From Myxococcus guangdongensis (GTDB lineage Bacteria > Myxococcota > Myxococcia > Myxococcales > Myxococcaceae): DNA of 64,000 nt. This document shows positions 1 to 8,523 of this stretch, piece by piece. The stretch spans positions 179,434-243,433 of the forward strand of contig NZ_JAJVKW010000016.1 of the NCBI RefSeq assembly GCF_024198255.1, in the 5' to 3' direction. Each line of letters opens with the position of its first letter. Position 1 is the first letter of the stretch. The notes beneath the pieces were generated by a model. That model did not search any database. It was not told where the DNA came from and saw only the letters and a program-made list of their open reading frames with translations. Both the position numbers and the translations under genes were made by a program.

Positions 1-33
1 GCCTGAAGTCCCGCCAGGGCGGCCGGGTCCGCC

Positions 34-720
34 TCAGGCGTCGCACTCGGACGGCGCGTCGGTGAAGGTTCCCCAGACGGGGAACGCCAGCGCGCCGGCC
101 TCGGACAGCGTGCCCGTCACGGGCGCCTCTCCGCGCAGCCGCAGCTCCACCTGACGCCCCTTCACCGAGTAGGTGCCGGAGAGCTCGGAGCGGTGGGGCT
201 TGCCCTCCGCGTCCACGTCGCGATTCCAGAGCGTCACGCGGCCCCGGGTGAGGAAGCGCAGGCCCCGGGTGGTGCCGTAGACGCCCACGCCCGGGCCGTA
301 CCAGCTCACATGGCGCAGGAGGAAGGGGACGTCGGCCTCCTTCTCCGGGACGCGGCCCTGCAGGCGCTGCCAGCCCAGCGTGTCCCGGATGCCGTCGAAG
401 TCCGCGTCCTGTCGGGCGCGCGTCAGCCGGCGGGCGTCCAGCTTCACGGCCTGGGTGAGGTGCTCGACGATGACGTCCCGGTGGGCGCCGTACTCGCACA
501 CCTGGCCCTGCTTGCGGAGCACGCCCAGGGTGGCGGCGGCGTTGTAGCGGGGCAGGGCGAAGGCCGGGTCCTCCCGGACGGCGGCCTGGAACTTCTCCAG
601 GGCCTCTGGATACTGGCCGGCCTGGTACAGGCGGAAGCCCTCGGTGTTGAGGGTCCGTGCGGGGGCCGGGGTGGGGGCGGCGCTCAGCGCGAGGACGAGC
701 AGCGGCAGGGCATGAAGCAT
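34..720 (-). CDS. Secreted TPR-type hypothetical protein
   Basis: Predicted exported protein of 228 residues. I chose the internal ATG at 720 because it opens directly into a signal peptide (MLHALPLLVLALSAAPTPAPA), whereas the longer open frame to 798 puts an unlikely 26-residue leader in front. After the signal come TPR-like helices (roughly residues 25-60, with the motif GFRLYQAGQYPEALEKFQ), then a segment mentioning YNAAATLGVLRKQG, and a C-terminal beta-rich half (about 130-228) with alternating polar strands that could be a small barrel or lipocalin-like fold. No catalytic motif is recognised. It is divergent from accA, with a gap of about 100 bases that must contain both promoters. Function unknown. 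Confidence 0.75.
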   Translation of the reverse strand: MLHALPLLVLALSAAPTPAPARTLNTEGFRLYQAGQYPEALEKFQAAVREDPAFALPRYNAAATLGVLRKQGQVCEYGAHRDVIVEHLTQAVKLDARRLTRARQDADFDGIRDTLGWQRLQGRVPEKEADVPFLLRHVSWYGPGVGVYGTTRGLRFLTRGRVTLWNRDVDAEGKPHRSELSGTYSVKGRQVELRLRGEAPVTGTLSEAGALAFPVWGTFTDAPSECDA

Positions 721-820
721 GGCGTCCGGAGGGGCGTGGGGTGTCCTGCACCGTGACACGGTGCGGTGCGTAAGTGCTTGCGCGTTGAAAGGTGCCATAC
801 CCTGGTGCTAGTTCCGCGCC

Positions 821-1789
821 ATGGCAACCGGCATCAGTTACGCGCTCGACTTCGAGCGCCCGCTCATCGAGCTGGAGAAGAAGATCGATGAGCTCAAGGC
901 GTTGTCCACGGGTGGATCCGCGGACTTCACCTCGGAGATTTCGAAGCTCGAGAAGAAGGCGAAGAAGCTCCAGACGGAGATCTTCAGTGACCTGACGCGG
1001 TGGCAGGTGGTGCAGATGTCCCGCCACCCCGCGCGGCCCTACTTCCTGGATTACGTCCGCTTCCTCTTCACGGACTTCGTGGAGCTGTGCGGAGACCGGC
1101 ACTTCGGAGAGGACCCGTCCATCGTCGGCGGCTTCGCGCGCTTCGACGGCAAGCCGGTGATGGTGATGGGGCACCAGAAGGGCCGCAACACCAAGGAGAA
1201 CATGGCGCGCAACTTCGGCATGCCGCGCCCGGAGGGCTACCGCAAGGCGCGCCGGCTGATGGAGCTGGCGGAGCGCTTCGAGAAGCCCATCCTCACCTTC
1301 GTCGACACGCCGGGCGCCTACCCGGGCATCGGCGCGGAGGAGCGCGGACAGGCCGAGGCCATCGCGGTGAACCTGGAGGTGATGAGCCGGCTGCGCGTGC
1401 CCATCATCTCCACGGTGGTGGGGGAGGGCGGCTCGGGTGGCGCGCTGGCCGTCGGCGTGGGCAACCGCGTGCTGATGCTCCAGAACAGCGTGTACTCGGT
1501 CATCTCGCCGGAGGGCTGCGCCTCCATCCTCTTCCGCGACGCCAGCAAGGCGGACAAGGCGGCGGACGCGATGAAGCTGACGGCGAGCGACCTGCTCCAG
1601 ATGAAGATTGTCGACGAGGTGGTGCCCGAGCCCGCGGGCGGCGCGCACCGTGACCCGGCGAAGATGGCGGAGGCGCTGGGCAAGACGCTGCGCAAGCACC
1701 TGACCCAGCTGGCCGAGCTGTCGCCGGACGGCCTGGTCAAGGACCGCTACGCGAAGTTCCGCGCGCTCGGTGTGTTCTCCGGGCGTTGA
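821..1789 (+). CDS. accA: Acetyl-CoA carboxylase carboxyltransferase subunit alpha
   Basis: Alpha half of the acetyl-CoA carboxylase carboxyltransferase, which with AccD moves the carboxyl group from biotin-BCCP to acetyl-CoA to make malonyl-CoA for fatty acid synthesis. The 322-residue length is usual for the family. The N-terminus (ALDFERPLIELEKKIDEL) is the typical AccA coiled start. The core contains FTDFVELCGDRHFGEDPSIV, GHQKGRNTKEN, FVDTPGAYPG and the Gly-rich oxyanion segment GEGGSGGALAVGVG (about 201-214). The ATG at 821 has little Shine-Dalgarno sequence. hisC and cmk follow on the same strand, so co-transcription is plausible. Malonyl-CoA is also the extender needed by the PKS module at 42.5 kb, although nothing links the loci. 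Confidence 0.97.
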   Translation: MATGISYALDFERPLIELEKKIDELKALSTGGSADFTSEISKLEKKAKKLQTEIFSDLTRWQVVQMSRHPARPYFLDYVRFLFTDFVELCGDRHFGEDPSIVGGFARFDGKPVMVMGHQKGRNTKENMARNFGMPRPEGYRKARRLMELAERFEKPILTFVDTPGAYPGIGAEERGQAEAIAVNLEVMSRLRVPIISTVVGEGGSGGALAVGVGNRVLMLQNSVYSVISPEGCASILFRDASKADKAADAMKLTASDLLQMKIVDEVVPEPAGGAHRDPAKMAEALGKTLRKHLTQLAELSPDGLVKDRYAKFRALGVFSGR

Positions 1790-1831
1790 CCCACCGCTCG
1801 TTCGAGCCACCACTTCCAGGGCCTGTCTCCC

Positions 1832-2923
1832 ATGCGACCCCTCGTTCCTTCCTACGTCGAGACGCTCAAGCCGTACGTCCCGGGCAAGCCCATCGAGGAG
1901 ACCGAGCGCGAGTTCGGGCTCTCGGGCGTCATCAAGCTGGCCTCCAACGAGAACCCGCTGGGGCCCTCTCCGCGGGCGCTCGAGGCGATGCGGCACGCGT
2001 CGTCCCAGGTGCACCTGTATCCGGATGCCACGTCCTTCCACCTGGTGCGCCGGCTGGCCGCGTCCCTGGGCGTGCAGCCTCAAGAGGTCGTGCTGGGCAG
2101 CGGCTCCAACGAACTCATCGAGCTGCTCATCCGCACCTTCACCACGCCGGAGGATGAGATCCTCCTGTGCAAGAACTCGTTCTCCGCGTACCGCATCTCC
2201 GCGCAGGCCCATGGGCGGCCCTTCGTGGAGGTGCCGATGCGCGAGGGCTACCAGTACGACTTGGAGGCCATGGCGCGCGCGGTGACGCCGCGCACGCGGC
2301 TCATCTTCCTGGCCAACCCGGACAACCCCACGGGCACGGCGTTCGGCCGCGAGGCGCTGGAGAAGTTCCTGGCGGCGGTGCCTCCCGAGGTGCTGGTGGC
2401 GTACGACGAGGCCTACTTCGAGTTCGTCGACTGGCCCGAGTACGTGAGCGGGGTGGAGATGTTCCGCCGCCATCCGAACCTCGTCGCGCTGCGCACGTTC
2501 AGCAAGATTCACGGGCTGGCGGGCATCCGGCTGGGCTACGGGGTGATGGACGCGAAGCTCGCGACGTACGTGCAGCGCACGCGCATGCCCTTCAACCTCA
2601 CGGTGGTGGCGCAGGCGGCGGGGCTCGCGGCGCTCGAGGACACCGAGCACGTGAAGCGGACGCGCGAGAACAACCGCGAGGGATTGCGCTACTTCGAGGC
2701 GGAGCTGCCCAAGCTCGGAATCACGCTCACCCGGAGCCACGCCAACTTCGTGTTCGCGGACTTCCGCCGCTCGTCCACGGAGCTGTACGAGCTGCTCCTG
2801 CGCAAGGGCATCATCGTCCGGCCGTTCGCGAACGGAGGCTTCCCCACCTGTCTGCGCATCTCGGTGGGCACGGCGTCGGAGAACGAGCGCTGTGTGCGCG
2901 CGCTGAAGGAGGTGCTCGCGTGA
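1832..2923 (+). CDS. hisC: Histidinol-phosphate aminotransferase
   Basis: PLP-dependent class I/II aminotransferase of 363 residues that converts imidazole acetol-phosphate to histidinol-phosphate in histidine biosynthesis. The sequence shows the HisC N-terminus (YKPG-like motif replaced by LKPYVPGKPIEE), the segment KLASNENPLGPSP, the NPDNPTG motif, DEAYFEF, and the PLP-lysine motif FSKIHGLAGIRLGYG with the Schiff-base lysine near residue 225. The C-terminal domain has the usual RISVGT substrate-binding arginine. It lies 42 bases after accA and its TGA overlaps the GTG start of cmk by four bases (GTGA), which implies translational coupling. A related aromatic aminotransferase activity cannot be excluded from sequence alone. 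Confidence 0.93.
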   Translation: MRPLVPSYVETLKPYVPGKPIEETEREFGLSGVIKLASNENPLGPSPRALEAMRHASSQVHLYPDATSFHLVRRLAASLGVQPQEVVLGSGSNELIELLIRTFTTPEDEILLCKNSFSAYRISAQAHGRPFVEVPMREGYQYDLEAMARAVTPRTRLIFLANPDNPTGTAFGREALEKFLAAVPPEVLVAYDEAYFEFVDWPEYVSGVEMFRRHPNLVALRTFSKIHGLAGIRLGYGVMDAKLATYVQRTRMPFNLTVVAQAAGLAALEDTEHVKRTRENNREGLRYFEAELPKLGITLTRSHANFVFADFRRSSTELYELLLRKGIIVRPFANGGFPTCLRISVGTASENERCVRALKEVLA

Positions 2924-3615
2924 CGAGCGCTCGCTGCTTCATCGTCGCCATCGACGGCCCCGCGGGCGCGGGCAAGTCCAGCGTGTCCAAGCTGCTGGCG
3001 CGAAGGCTCGGCTTCAGCCTGGTGGACACCGGCGCCATCTATCGCTGTGTGGCATTGCTCGCGCGGCGTGAGCGCATCGCCTACGACGACGACGCGAGCC
3101 TGGGGGAGCTGCTGGGCCGCGTGCACATCCACTTCCAGGTGGTGGGCGAGGAGAACCGCGTGTTCCTCGGCGGCGAGGATGTGTCTGGCGAGATTCGCTC
3201 GCCGGAGATCTCCATGGCCGCCTCGCAGGTGTCGGGCCGTCCGGTGGTGCGCGCGGGGCTCCTGCAGCTCCAGCGGCGGCTGGCGCTCGAGTCGACCAAG
3301 GGCTCCATCCTCGAGGGACGTGACATCGGCACGGTGGTGTTCCCGGACGCGGACGCCAAGTTCTTCCTGGAGGCCAGCCCCGAGGTGCGCGCGCGTCGCC
3401 GCTTCGAGGAGCTGTTCCAGAAGGGCGTGGAGAGCAGCATCGACGACGTGCTCGCGGACCAGACCAAGCGAGACAAGGATGACTCCGCGCGCGCGGTGGC
3501 CCCGTTGAAGGCCGCGGATGACGCCGTCCGCGTGGACTCCAGCAGCCTCCCGTTGTCGGAGGTGGTCCACAACATGGAGGCGGAGATCCTCCGCCGCATG
3601 GCCGCGCGAGGGTAG
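2920..3615 (+). CDS. cmk: Cytidylate kinase
   Basis: Phosphorylates CMP and dCMP to the diphosphates in pyrimidine nucleotide salvage and recycling. The start is the GTG at 2920, which overlaps the hisC stop codon; it gives 231 residues, the normal bacterial length. Visible motifs are the P-loop GPAGAGKSS (residues 13-21), VDTGAIYR for the acceptor nucleotide, the EGRDIGTVVFPDA segment typical of CMP kinases, and the lid arginines in ARRRFEEL. The DxxR-type segment RDKDDSARAVAPLKAADDA near residue 190 is also characteristic. It ends the accA-hisC-cmk group and is followed at once by a hairpin between convergent genes. Confidence 0.95.
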   Translation: MTSARCFIVAIDGPAGAGKSSVSKLLARRLGFSLVDTGAIYRCVALLARRERIAYDDDASLGELLGRVHIHFQVVGEENRVFLGGEDVSGEIRSPEISMAASQVSGRPVVRAGLLQLQRRLALESTKGSILEGRDIGTVVFPDADAKFFLEASPEVRARRRFEELFQKGVESSIDDVLADQTKRDKDDSARAVAPLKAADDAVRVDSSSLPLSEVVHNMEAEILRRMAARG

Positions 3616-3621
3616 GGGACG

Positions 3622-3646
3622 GGCGGGCCGCTGAAGCAGGCCCGCC
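3622..3646. terminator. Bidirectional hairpin between cmk and the transglycosylase gene
   Basis: Perfect 8-bp inverted repeat GGCGGGCC (3622-3629) and GGCCCGCC (3639-3646) with a 9-base loop, sitting in the 42-base gap between two convergent genes. The position and stability fit a bidirectional terminator. There is no T-tract, which is common in very GC-rich genomes. Confidence 0.55.
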
Positions 3647-3657
3647 GCCGCCCACCC

Positions 3658-5796
3658 TCAGAAGGTGACGCCCTCCTTCGAGGGGGCGGGCACCACGAGC
3701 GACAGCCGGGGCTGCTGGGTGCCCTGGGCGTCGTAGAAGCCGTGGTAGAGGAACAGGTCCGCGACCACCTGCTTCACGTAGCCGCGCGTCTCGCGGAACG
3801 GGATGGACTCCACGAAGAGGTCCAACGGCAGATCGCCGCGCTCCTGGGCCCACTTCGCCGCGGCGGTGGGCCCCGCGTTGTAGGCGGCGGCCGCGAGCAC
3901 CGGATGCGCGAAGCGCTCCATCAGCCGTGACAGGTACCAGGCGCCGTAGCGGATGTTCCGCTCGGGCGAGAAGAGGTCCGCCGGCGCGGGGGCGGGCTCG
4001 GCGAGCTTCAGCGCAATCTCCGTCGCCGTCTTCGGGATGATCTGCATCAACCCGCGCGCGTCCGCGGCGCTCATCACCTCGGGCTTGAAGGCGCTCTCGC
4101 GGCGCATGATGGCCCAGACGAGGAACGGGTCCACCTTGTGCGCGGTCGCCGCCTGCTCCACCGCATTGGAGAAGGCGCGCGGGTAGAAGGCCGCCAGCGC
4201 ATCCGGCTCGCGAGAGCCGAAGGCCCGGCCCCACAGGTGCCGCGCCGCCACGGTGTGCGCGTGGCCGAACTCACCCAGGCTCAGGAGCGCGTGCGCGAAC
4301 GGCAACGCCTGGTCCGCCGAGCGCAGCCTCGCCACGTGGGACTCCACTTCATCCGCCGCGTCCCGGAAGAGTCCCGCGCGCGTCAGCTCCACCGCGAGCG
4401 CGAGCTCGGGAGGACGCGGCAGCTCCAGCGCCAGGGGCGGCTTGGGGAATCGCGCCGGCGCAGGTCGTCCCAACTCCTGAAGCCGCTCGGCGGCGAGCAG
4501 CGCGTAGAACGACGCCGGTGACGAGGCGATGAGCCGCTCGTACTCGGGCCCCACCACCTCCGCGGTGGCGCCGCCCAACTCGCGGCTGCGCGCAATCCAG
4601 TAGCGCGCCTGGGGAGCGAGGCTGCCCCGGGGATATGCCGTCACCAGCGCGTCGAGCGCCTCGCGCGCCTGGGTGTAGTCCGCGAGCCGCAGGTACGCGA
4701 GCGCGCGGAACCACATGCCCTCGTCCCGACGACGCGAGCGCGTGTAGCGGTCCGCGTGCGCGGTGAAGGACTTCGCGGCCTCCTCGAAGCGGCCCGCCTG
4801 CAAATCCAACCAGCCCGCGAAGAAGGCGCCTTCCTCGCCCGCCGACTGCGCCGCGTACTTCTTGGCCAGGCCCGCCATCAGCTCGCGAGCCTTCTCGTTG
4901 TCATCCGCCCGTAGGGCCCGCCGCGCGACGACGAGCTCCGCCTCCGCGGCCGTCTCCGCCGAGCCCTTTCGCGCGAGCTCCAGCTCCTTGTGCGCCTCCG
5001 CGTCGCGCTTCTGCGCGAACAGGCCCTTGGCCCTCAGGAGCGACACCTTCGCGGACTGTTCCTTGCCGAGCTTCTCACCCGTGAGCGCGTCCAGCTCCGT
5101 CAGCGCGCGCTGCGAGGCACCGCCCCCGAGGAAGCCCTCGGCCCGTCGCGTGCGCTCGGCGAACCCCAGGCGCACCGCGGGGCGACGCTCGGCGAGCGCC
5201 TTCAGTGCGTCATCGGCATAGGGATGCGTGGGGAAGCGCAGCGCGACCTCCAGCAGGTCCGCCTGCTGTCCCGCGCGGTTGCCCGCCTCGCCCCGCGCCT
5301 GCGCCCGCTGGAACAGCAGCTCCGGCGTGGGCGTGGCCTTCACCGCCGACTCGAGCACTCCCACCGCCTGCTTCGCCTTGCCGGCCTTGAGCAGGGATTC
5401 GCCCAGCCGGGCTCGCGCCCGCGTCACCAGGTCCAGCGGGGCCCCCGGGAACTCCAGCACGCGGGCGAAGTCGAGCGCGGCGCCCGGCGCGTCCCCGGCG
5501 TAGAAGCGCGCCTGGCCCAGGTAGAAGGCGCGGTAGGGCTCCAGCAGGGCGGGGGCGGGGTTGGCCGCCAGCATGTCGCGGGCCTCGGCCGCGCGTCCCT
5601 CGGAGAGGGCCAGTGTGCCCGCCAGGAGGCCCAGCCGTCCGGCGTCGGCGCAGCGCTTCGCCGCGCACTCCGTCCACTCCCGCTCCGCCAGGGACGTCGC
5701 GTCCGCCTGGTGCAGCCGCACGGCCTCCAGGGTTGTCGGGGATTGTCCGAGGGAAACCCCCAGTGCACACCCCGCGACCATCCCCATCCAGCTCAT
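3658..5796 (-). CDS. Soluble lytic murein transglycosylase (Slt70-like)
   Basis: Periplasmic enzyme expected to cleave the MurNAc-GlcNAc bond of peptidoglycan with formation of 1,6-anhydro ends. I chose the ATG at 5796 (712 residues) because it starts a signal peptide (MSWMGMVAGCALGVSLGQS) and is preceded by an AGGAAG ribosome site; the frame runs open to 5901. Residues about 20-520 are a long series of helical TPR-like repeats, as in the U-shaped superhelix of Slt70. The C-terminal GH23 domain contains the catalytic Glu in RRESAFKPEVMSAADARG (near residue 567), followed by GLMQIIP and AAYNAGP. The overall plan (helical superhelix plus C-terminal SLT domain) matches the family. Stand-alone gene convergent with cmk. 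Confidence 0.93.
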   Translation of the reverse strand: MSWMGMVAGCALGVSLGQSPTTLEAVRLHQADATSLAEREWTECAAKRCADAGRLGLLAGTLALSEGRAAEARDMLAANPAPALLEPYRAFYLGQARFYAGDAPGAALDFARVLEFPGAPLDLVTRARARLGESLLKAGKAKQAVGVLESAVKATPTPELLFQRAQARGEAGNRAGQQADLLEVALRFPTHPYADDALKALAERRPAVRLGFAERTRRAEGFLGGGASQRALTELDALTGEKLGKEQSAKVSLLRAKGLFAQKRDAEAHKELELARKGSAETAAEAELVVARRALRADDNEKARELMAGLAKKYAAQSAGEEGAFFAGWLDLQAGRFEEAAKSFTAHADRYTRSRRRDEGMWFRALAYLRLADYTQAREALDALVTAYPRGSLAPQARYWIARSRELGGATAEVVGPEYERLIASSPASFYALLAAERLQELGRPAPARFPKPPLALELPRPPELALAVELTRAGLFRDAADEVESHVARLRSADQALPFAHALLSLGEFGHAHTVAARHLWGRAFGSREPDALAAFYPRAFSNAVEQAATAHKVDPFLVWAIMRRESAFKPEVMSAADARGLMQIIPKTATEIALKLAEPAPAPADLFSPERNIRYGAWYLSRLMERFAHPVLAAAAYNAGPTAAAKWAQERGDLPLDLFVESIPFRETRGYVKQVVADLFLYHGFYDAQGTQQPRLSLVVPAPSKEGVTF

Positions 5797-6149
5797 GTGG
5801 TTCTTCCTTTCACGACGCGGCTTTGCGACCTGCCAACGAGATGCATCCGTCAAGCATTCCCCTCTCACACCCGGGGGGTGGTTTGACAGCCGGCCCGACA
5901 AGTCCTAAATCCGCGCGCCATCGGGCTGGTCCGAACTGTTCTTCATCCGCAGCATTCGCTGAAAGCGTTCAGGCGATTACGTGCTCTTGGGTCCGTCGAG
6001 TGGACCCGTTGCGTCACCCGGGGTGCATCACTACGTTGCGCGGCCGTCGCACGCTACCCCGGTCCGTCCGAAGCCAGGCGGGACCTGTCGTCCGGTAACA
6101 CAGCTCGTTCACAGCGCTCGGGGGGGAAACAGCACAGAGGGAGGGCTCC
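5797..6149. other. Intergenic region with divergent promoters
   Basis: No convincing gene. It carries the upstream regions of the transglycosylase (left) and of the 77-residue protein (right). One perfect hairpin, GGGTCC (5989-5994) and GGACCC (6002-6007) with a 7-base loop, could be an operator or an attenuator. A good GGGAGG ribosome site lies just before the ATG at 6150. No tRNA, repeat array or mobile element is seen. Confidence 0.5.
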
Positions 6150-6383
6150 ATGAAGCCGTGTCCAGCCGATCTGCCGCAAACCATCAATCCCGAGGCCGGG
6201 CCGAAGCGTGCCGGCGTCGAGACGCATCGCAATCTGAATTGCCATCAGTACGACAACTGCCTGGATGAGGCGGTACGTCGTGGATGGCAGTCCTTCACCT
6301 GCATGAAGTGCCCGATGTACCAGCACGTCGCGCCCCCTCAAATGGGGCTCGAGGCGTACGCCACCCAGCGTCGCCCCGTCTGA
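6150..6383 (+). CDS. Small cysteine-rich protein with four paired Cys
   Basis: A 77-residue protein with a strong GGGAGGG ribosome site 5-10 bases before its ATG. It has four ordered cysteines after residue 30: Cys31, Cys37, Cys51 and Cys54 (pattern C-x5-C-x13-C-x2-C, around NCHQYDNCLDE and FTCMKCPMY), plus one at position 4. The spacing resembles a small zinc-ribbon or treble-clef-like metal site, so structural zinc binding is likely but inferred. There is no signal peptide or membrane segment. The gene stands alone between the transglycosylase and the CAP-domain gene. Codon use is like its neighbours and the ribosome site is good, so I regard it as real. Function unknown; a regulatory or adaptor role is a guess. 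Confidence 0.75.
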   Translation: MKPCPADLPQTINPEAGPKRAGVETHRNLNCHQYDNCLDEAVRRGWQSFTCMKCPMYQHVAPPQMGLEAYATQRRPV

Positions 6384-6464
6384 TGCCGCACCGGAGTCGC
6401 TTCACCGTGTGAGGGGATGCCCCGTTACGGAGAGGGGCGCCCCACACGGAGGTGCCGCCCGTCG

Positions 6465-8048
6465 TCACTGGACGGCGGCGTAGATGACGGCCACCCAGTA
6501 TTGCTTCGCGCCGAAGCGCTTCGAATCCCCGCGCACCACCCCGACGCCCACCCGATTGTTGGTGGCCTCGGCGACGCTGCGGGACTCGGGCAGCGCGGCC
6601 GGGTCCGACACCACGAAGAAGTCCACCGACGCCGTGCCCGCGTCGGGCAGCACCTGGAACACACGCTCGTGCAACGGCGCCTCGCCCGGCTGCGCGGCGG
6701 GTTGATCCGTCTCCAGCGCGTGCCGGGCGTGTGCCTGCGCGAGCGACTCCAGCACCTCGCTACGAGCCATGGGGGGCAGCTTCTTCGCCGTGCGGTGGCG
6801 GGCCAGCGCGTCGTAGGCGTCCTGTCTCGGATTCTCGGGGTCCGCGGACGCGGGTGACGCGGCGGTGAAGACCTCGGTGACGATGGCCTCGTTGCGTCCG
6901 CCGACCTTCTGGAAGGTGACACCCACGCCCATGAACCGGAAGCCCGGGTCCAACAGGTTGCGGCGGTGGCCGGGGCTGTGCTCGATGCCGAAGTGCGCCG
7001 CGAGCGGCCCGGCGGCCTGGCCCAGGTTCTCACCCGCCCGCACGTAGCGCGTCCCCGGCGGAAGTCGACGGGTGAGGGTGCTGCCGTCCGGGGCGACGTG
7101 CGCGAAGAAGCCCTCGGTGGACATGCGCTGGCTGTACGCCTGCGCCACGCGCTCGAGCAGCGGATCCGGTGTCAGCTCCACCAATCCATGCGCGCGCCGC
7201 AAGGCGTTGATGCGCTCATGGAGGGCCACGCGCGAGGCCTCCACGGTGGTGGGCTCCACGTTGCTCTCGCGCAGCCCGCGTCGGCGCACCTCGCCAATCT
7301 GGGTGAGGAACAGCGAGGTGACCTCCGGCCCCGCTTCGCCTCGCGCCACCACCTCCACCGTGTAGGTGCCGGGGGTGAGGAAATCCAGGCGCGAGCAGAA
7401 GTCGGAGCCCTGGGTGCCTCGCCGCGTGAGCGGGACGATGATGACCTCGCCATCGGGACGGGTGACGTAGATCTCCGGCTGGCTCAGGGAGGGGCCGAGC
7501 CGTCCGCAGAGCGTCTGGACCGCGCGCTCGCCGGGCATGACGCGGGGGAAGGGCTTCAGCTCCGCCTTGCGGTCCGACAGCAGCGTCACCAGCGCGGCGC
7601 GCTTGTCGACGAACGCCACGCCCACGCCGAAGTGGGTGGCCCGCTCCGTGTTCAGGTCCGGCCGGGCTCGCAGGGACTCGAGCGCGTGCTGGTGGGCCCA
7701 TGCGCGGATGACGAGCGCCCGGGGCGCGGGGTCCGCGGCGCCCGCGTCGCTGATGGCCTCGGTGAGCGTGAAGAGGTCCGGCGCGCCGGTGAAGGCCCCG
7801 CTGAGCGCCTCGCGCGCCAGCCGTCGGGCGGCCTCGACGAGCGTGGCGTCCTCGGCGGGGGCGCGGCGTCCCACGCGCTCGAACTCGCGCACCACGTGCT
7901 GCGCGGCTTGCTGCTCCATGACCTCGGTGGGCGTCTGCGGCACCTTCGGCTTGGGAGGCGGCGCGGGGGCTTGCTGGGGCGCCGGGGCCGGCGGACGCGG
8001 CGCGGGCGAGGCGGTGAGCAGCACGGCGAGGGCGAGCACGGCGATCAT
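6465..8048 (-). CDS. Secreted CAP/SCP-domain protein
   Basis: Predicted exported protein of 527 residues. The ATG at 8048 is chosen because it starts a signal peptide (MIAVLALAVLLTASPAP) and overlaps the stop codon of the upstream gene by four bases; the frame upstream of it is low quality. A Pro/Ala-rich linker (about 20-45) is followed by an uncharacterised N-terminal domain to about 270. A CAP domain then runs from about 278 to 395 (ALHERINALRRAHGLVEL, FFAHVAPDGSTLTRRL, GENLGQAAG, HSPGHRRNLLDPGFRFMGVG), with the His and Glu residues typical of bacterial SCP proteins. The C-terminal 130 residues form a further domain of unknown type. Bacterial CAP proteins are extracellular, but their activity is poorly defined. 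Co-transcribed with the DUF721 gene. Confidence 0.85.
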   Translation of the reverse strand: MIAVLALAVLLTASPAPRPPAPAPQQAPAPPPKPKVPQTPTEVMEQQAAQHVVREFERVGRRAPAEDATLVEAARRLAREALSGAFTGAPDLFTLTEAISDAGAADPAPRALVIRAWAHQHALESLRARPDLNTERATHFGVGVAFVDKRAALVTLLSDRKAELKPFPRVMPGERAVQTLCGRLGPSLSQPEIYVTRPDGEVIIVPLTRRGTQGSDFCSRLDFLTPGTYTVEVVARGEAGPEVTSLFLTQIGEVRRRGLRESNVEPTTVEASRVALHERINALRRAHGLVELTPDPLLERVAQAYSQRMSTEGFFAHVAPDGSTLTRRLPPGTRYVRAGENLGQAAGPLAAHFGIEHSPGHRRNLLDPGFRFMGVGVTFQKVGGRNEAIVTEVFTAASPASADPENPRQDAYDALARHRTAKKLPPMARSEVLESLAQAHARHALETDQPAAQPGEAPLHERVFQVLPDAGTASVDFFVVSDPAALPESRSVAEATNNRVGVGVVRGDSKRFGAKQYWVAVIYAAVQ

Positions 8049-8344
8049 CGTCCCTCCCAACGGAAGGCGAGCGCCTTCACCGTGTCCGCGCCCAGCCGCT
8101 CGTTCAAGCGGGCGCAGAGCGAGGCGGCCTCGGGCTCCAGCGTGCGCGCCCACTCGGGGCTCGTCACCGACACGAGCAGGGTGCCCCCCTCTATCGCGCG
8201 TGGAGTCGCATGGCGGGCAATGTGCGCACCCACCACCGAGGCCCACACCGGTGCCAGGGGATGCCCACGCCCGGACTCACCGGCGAGGCGACCCAGGACT
8301 CGGGGGAGAAGGCTTTCAAGTGACTTCGGCTCGCCACGGGCCAT
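8045..8344 (-). CDS. DUF721/DciA-like protein
   Basis: Small basic protein of the DUF721 family, whose best-studied member DciA loads or regulates the replicative helicase in bacteria without DnaC. The sequence has the family's two-part form: an N-terminal helix (ESLLPRVLGRLAG) and a core with WASVVGAHIARHATPRAIEGGTLLVSVTSPEWARTLEPEAASLCARLN, where the GTLLVSVTSPEWA strand-turn is diagnostic. I prefer the ATG at 8344 (99 residues, MARGEPKSLESLL), but an in-frame ATG at 8389 would add 15 residues and neither has a clear ribosome site. It overlaps the CAP-domain gene by four bases (ATGA). The helicase role is inferred from family only. Confidence 0.8.
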   Translation of the reverse strand: MARGEPKSLESLLPRVLGRLAGESGRGHPLAPVWASVVGAHIARHATPRAIEGGTLLVSVTSPEWARTLEPEAASLCARLNERLGADTVKALAFRWEGR

Positions 8345-8523
8345 CGCGCGCGATGATGATTCGTGAGACTCTGAAAGCCAACCTTCCATTGCGTGATGGA
8401 AGGGCGAGCGGGCGGCCGGGTCCGACGAAGTCCAGTGGAGGTAGGTCGAGCCTCCACGACGTCGCGCGTCGGTCGTCGTACCTGTAAGGTCGAGGGTGTT
8501 CCGCCCCCCGGGAGCCGCATCGC

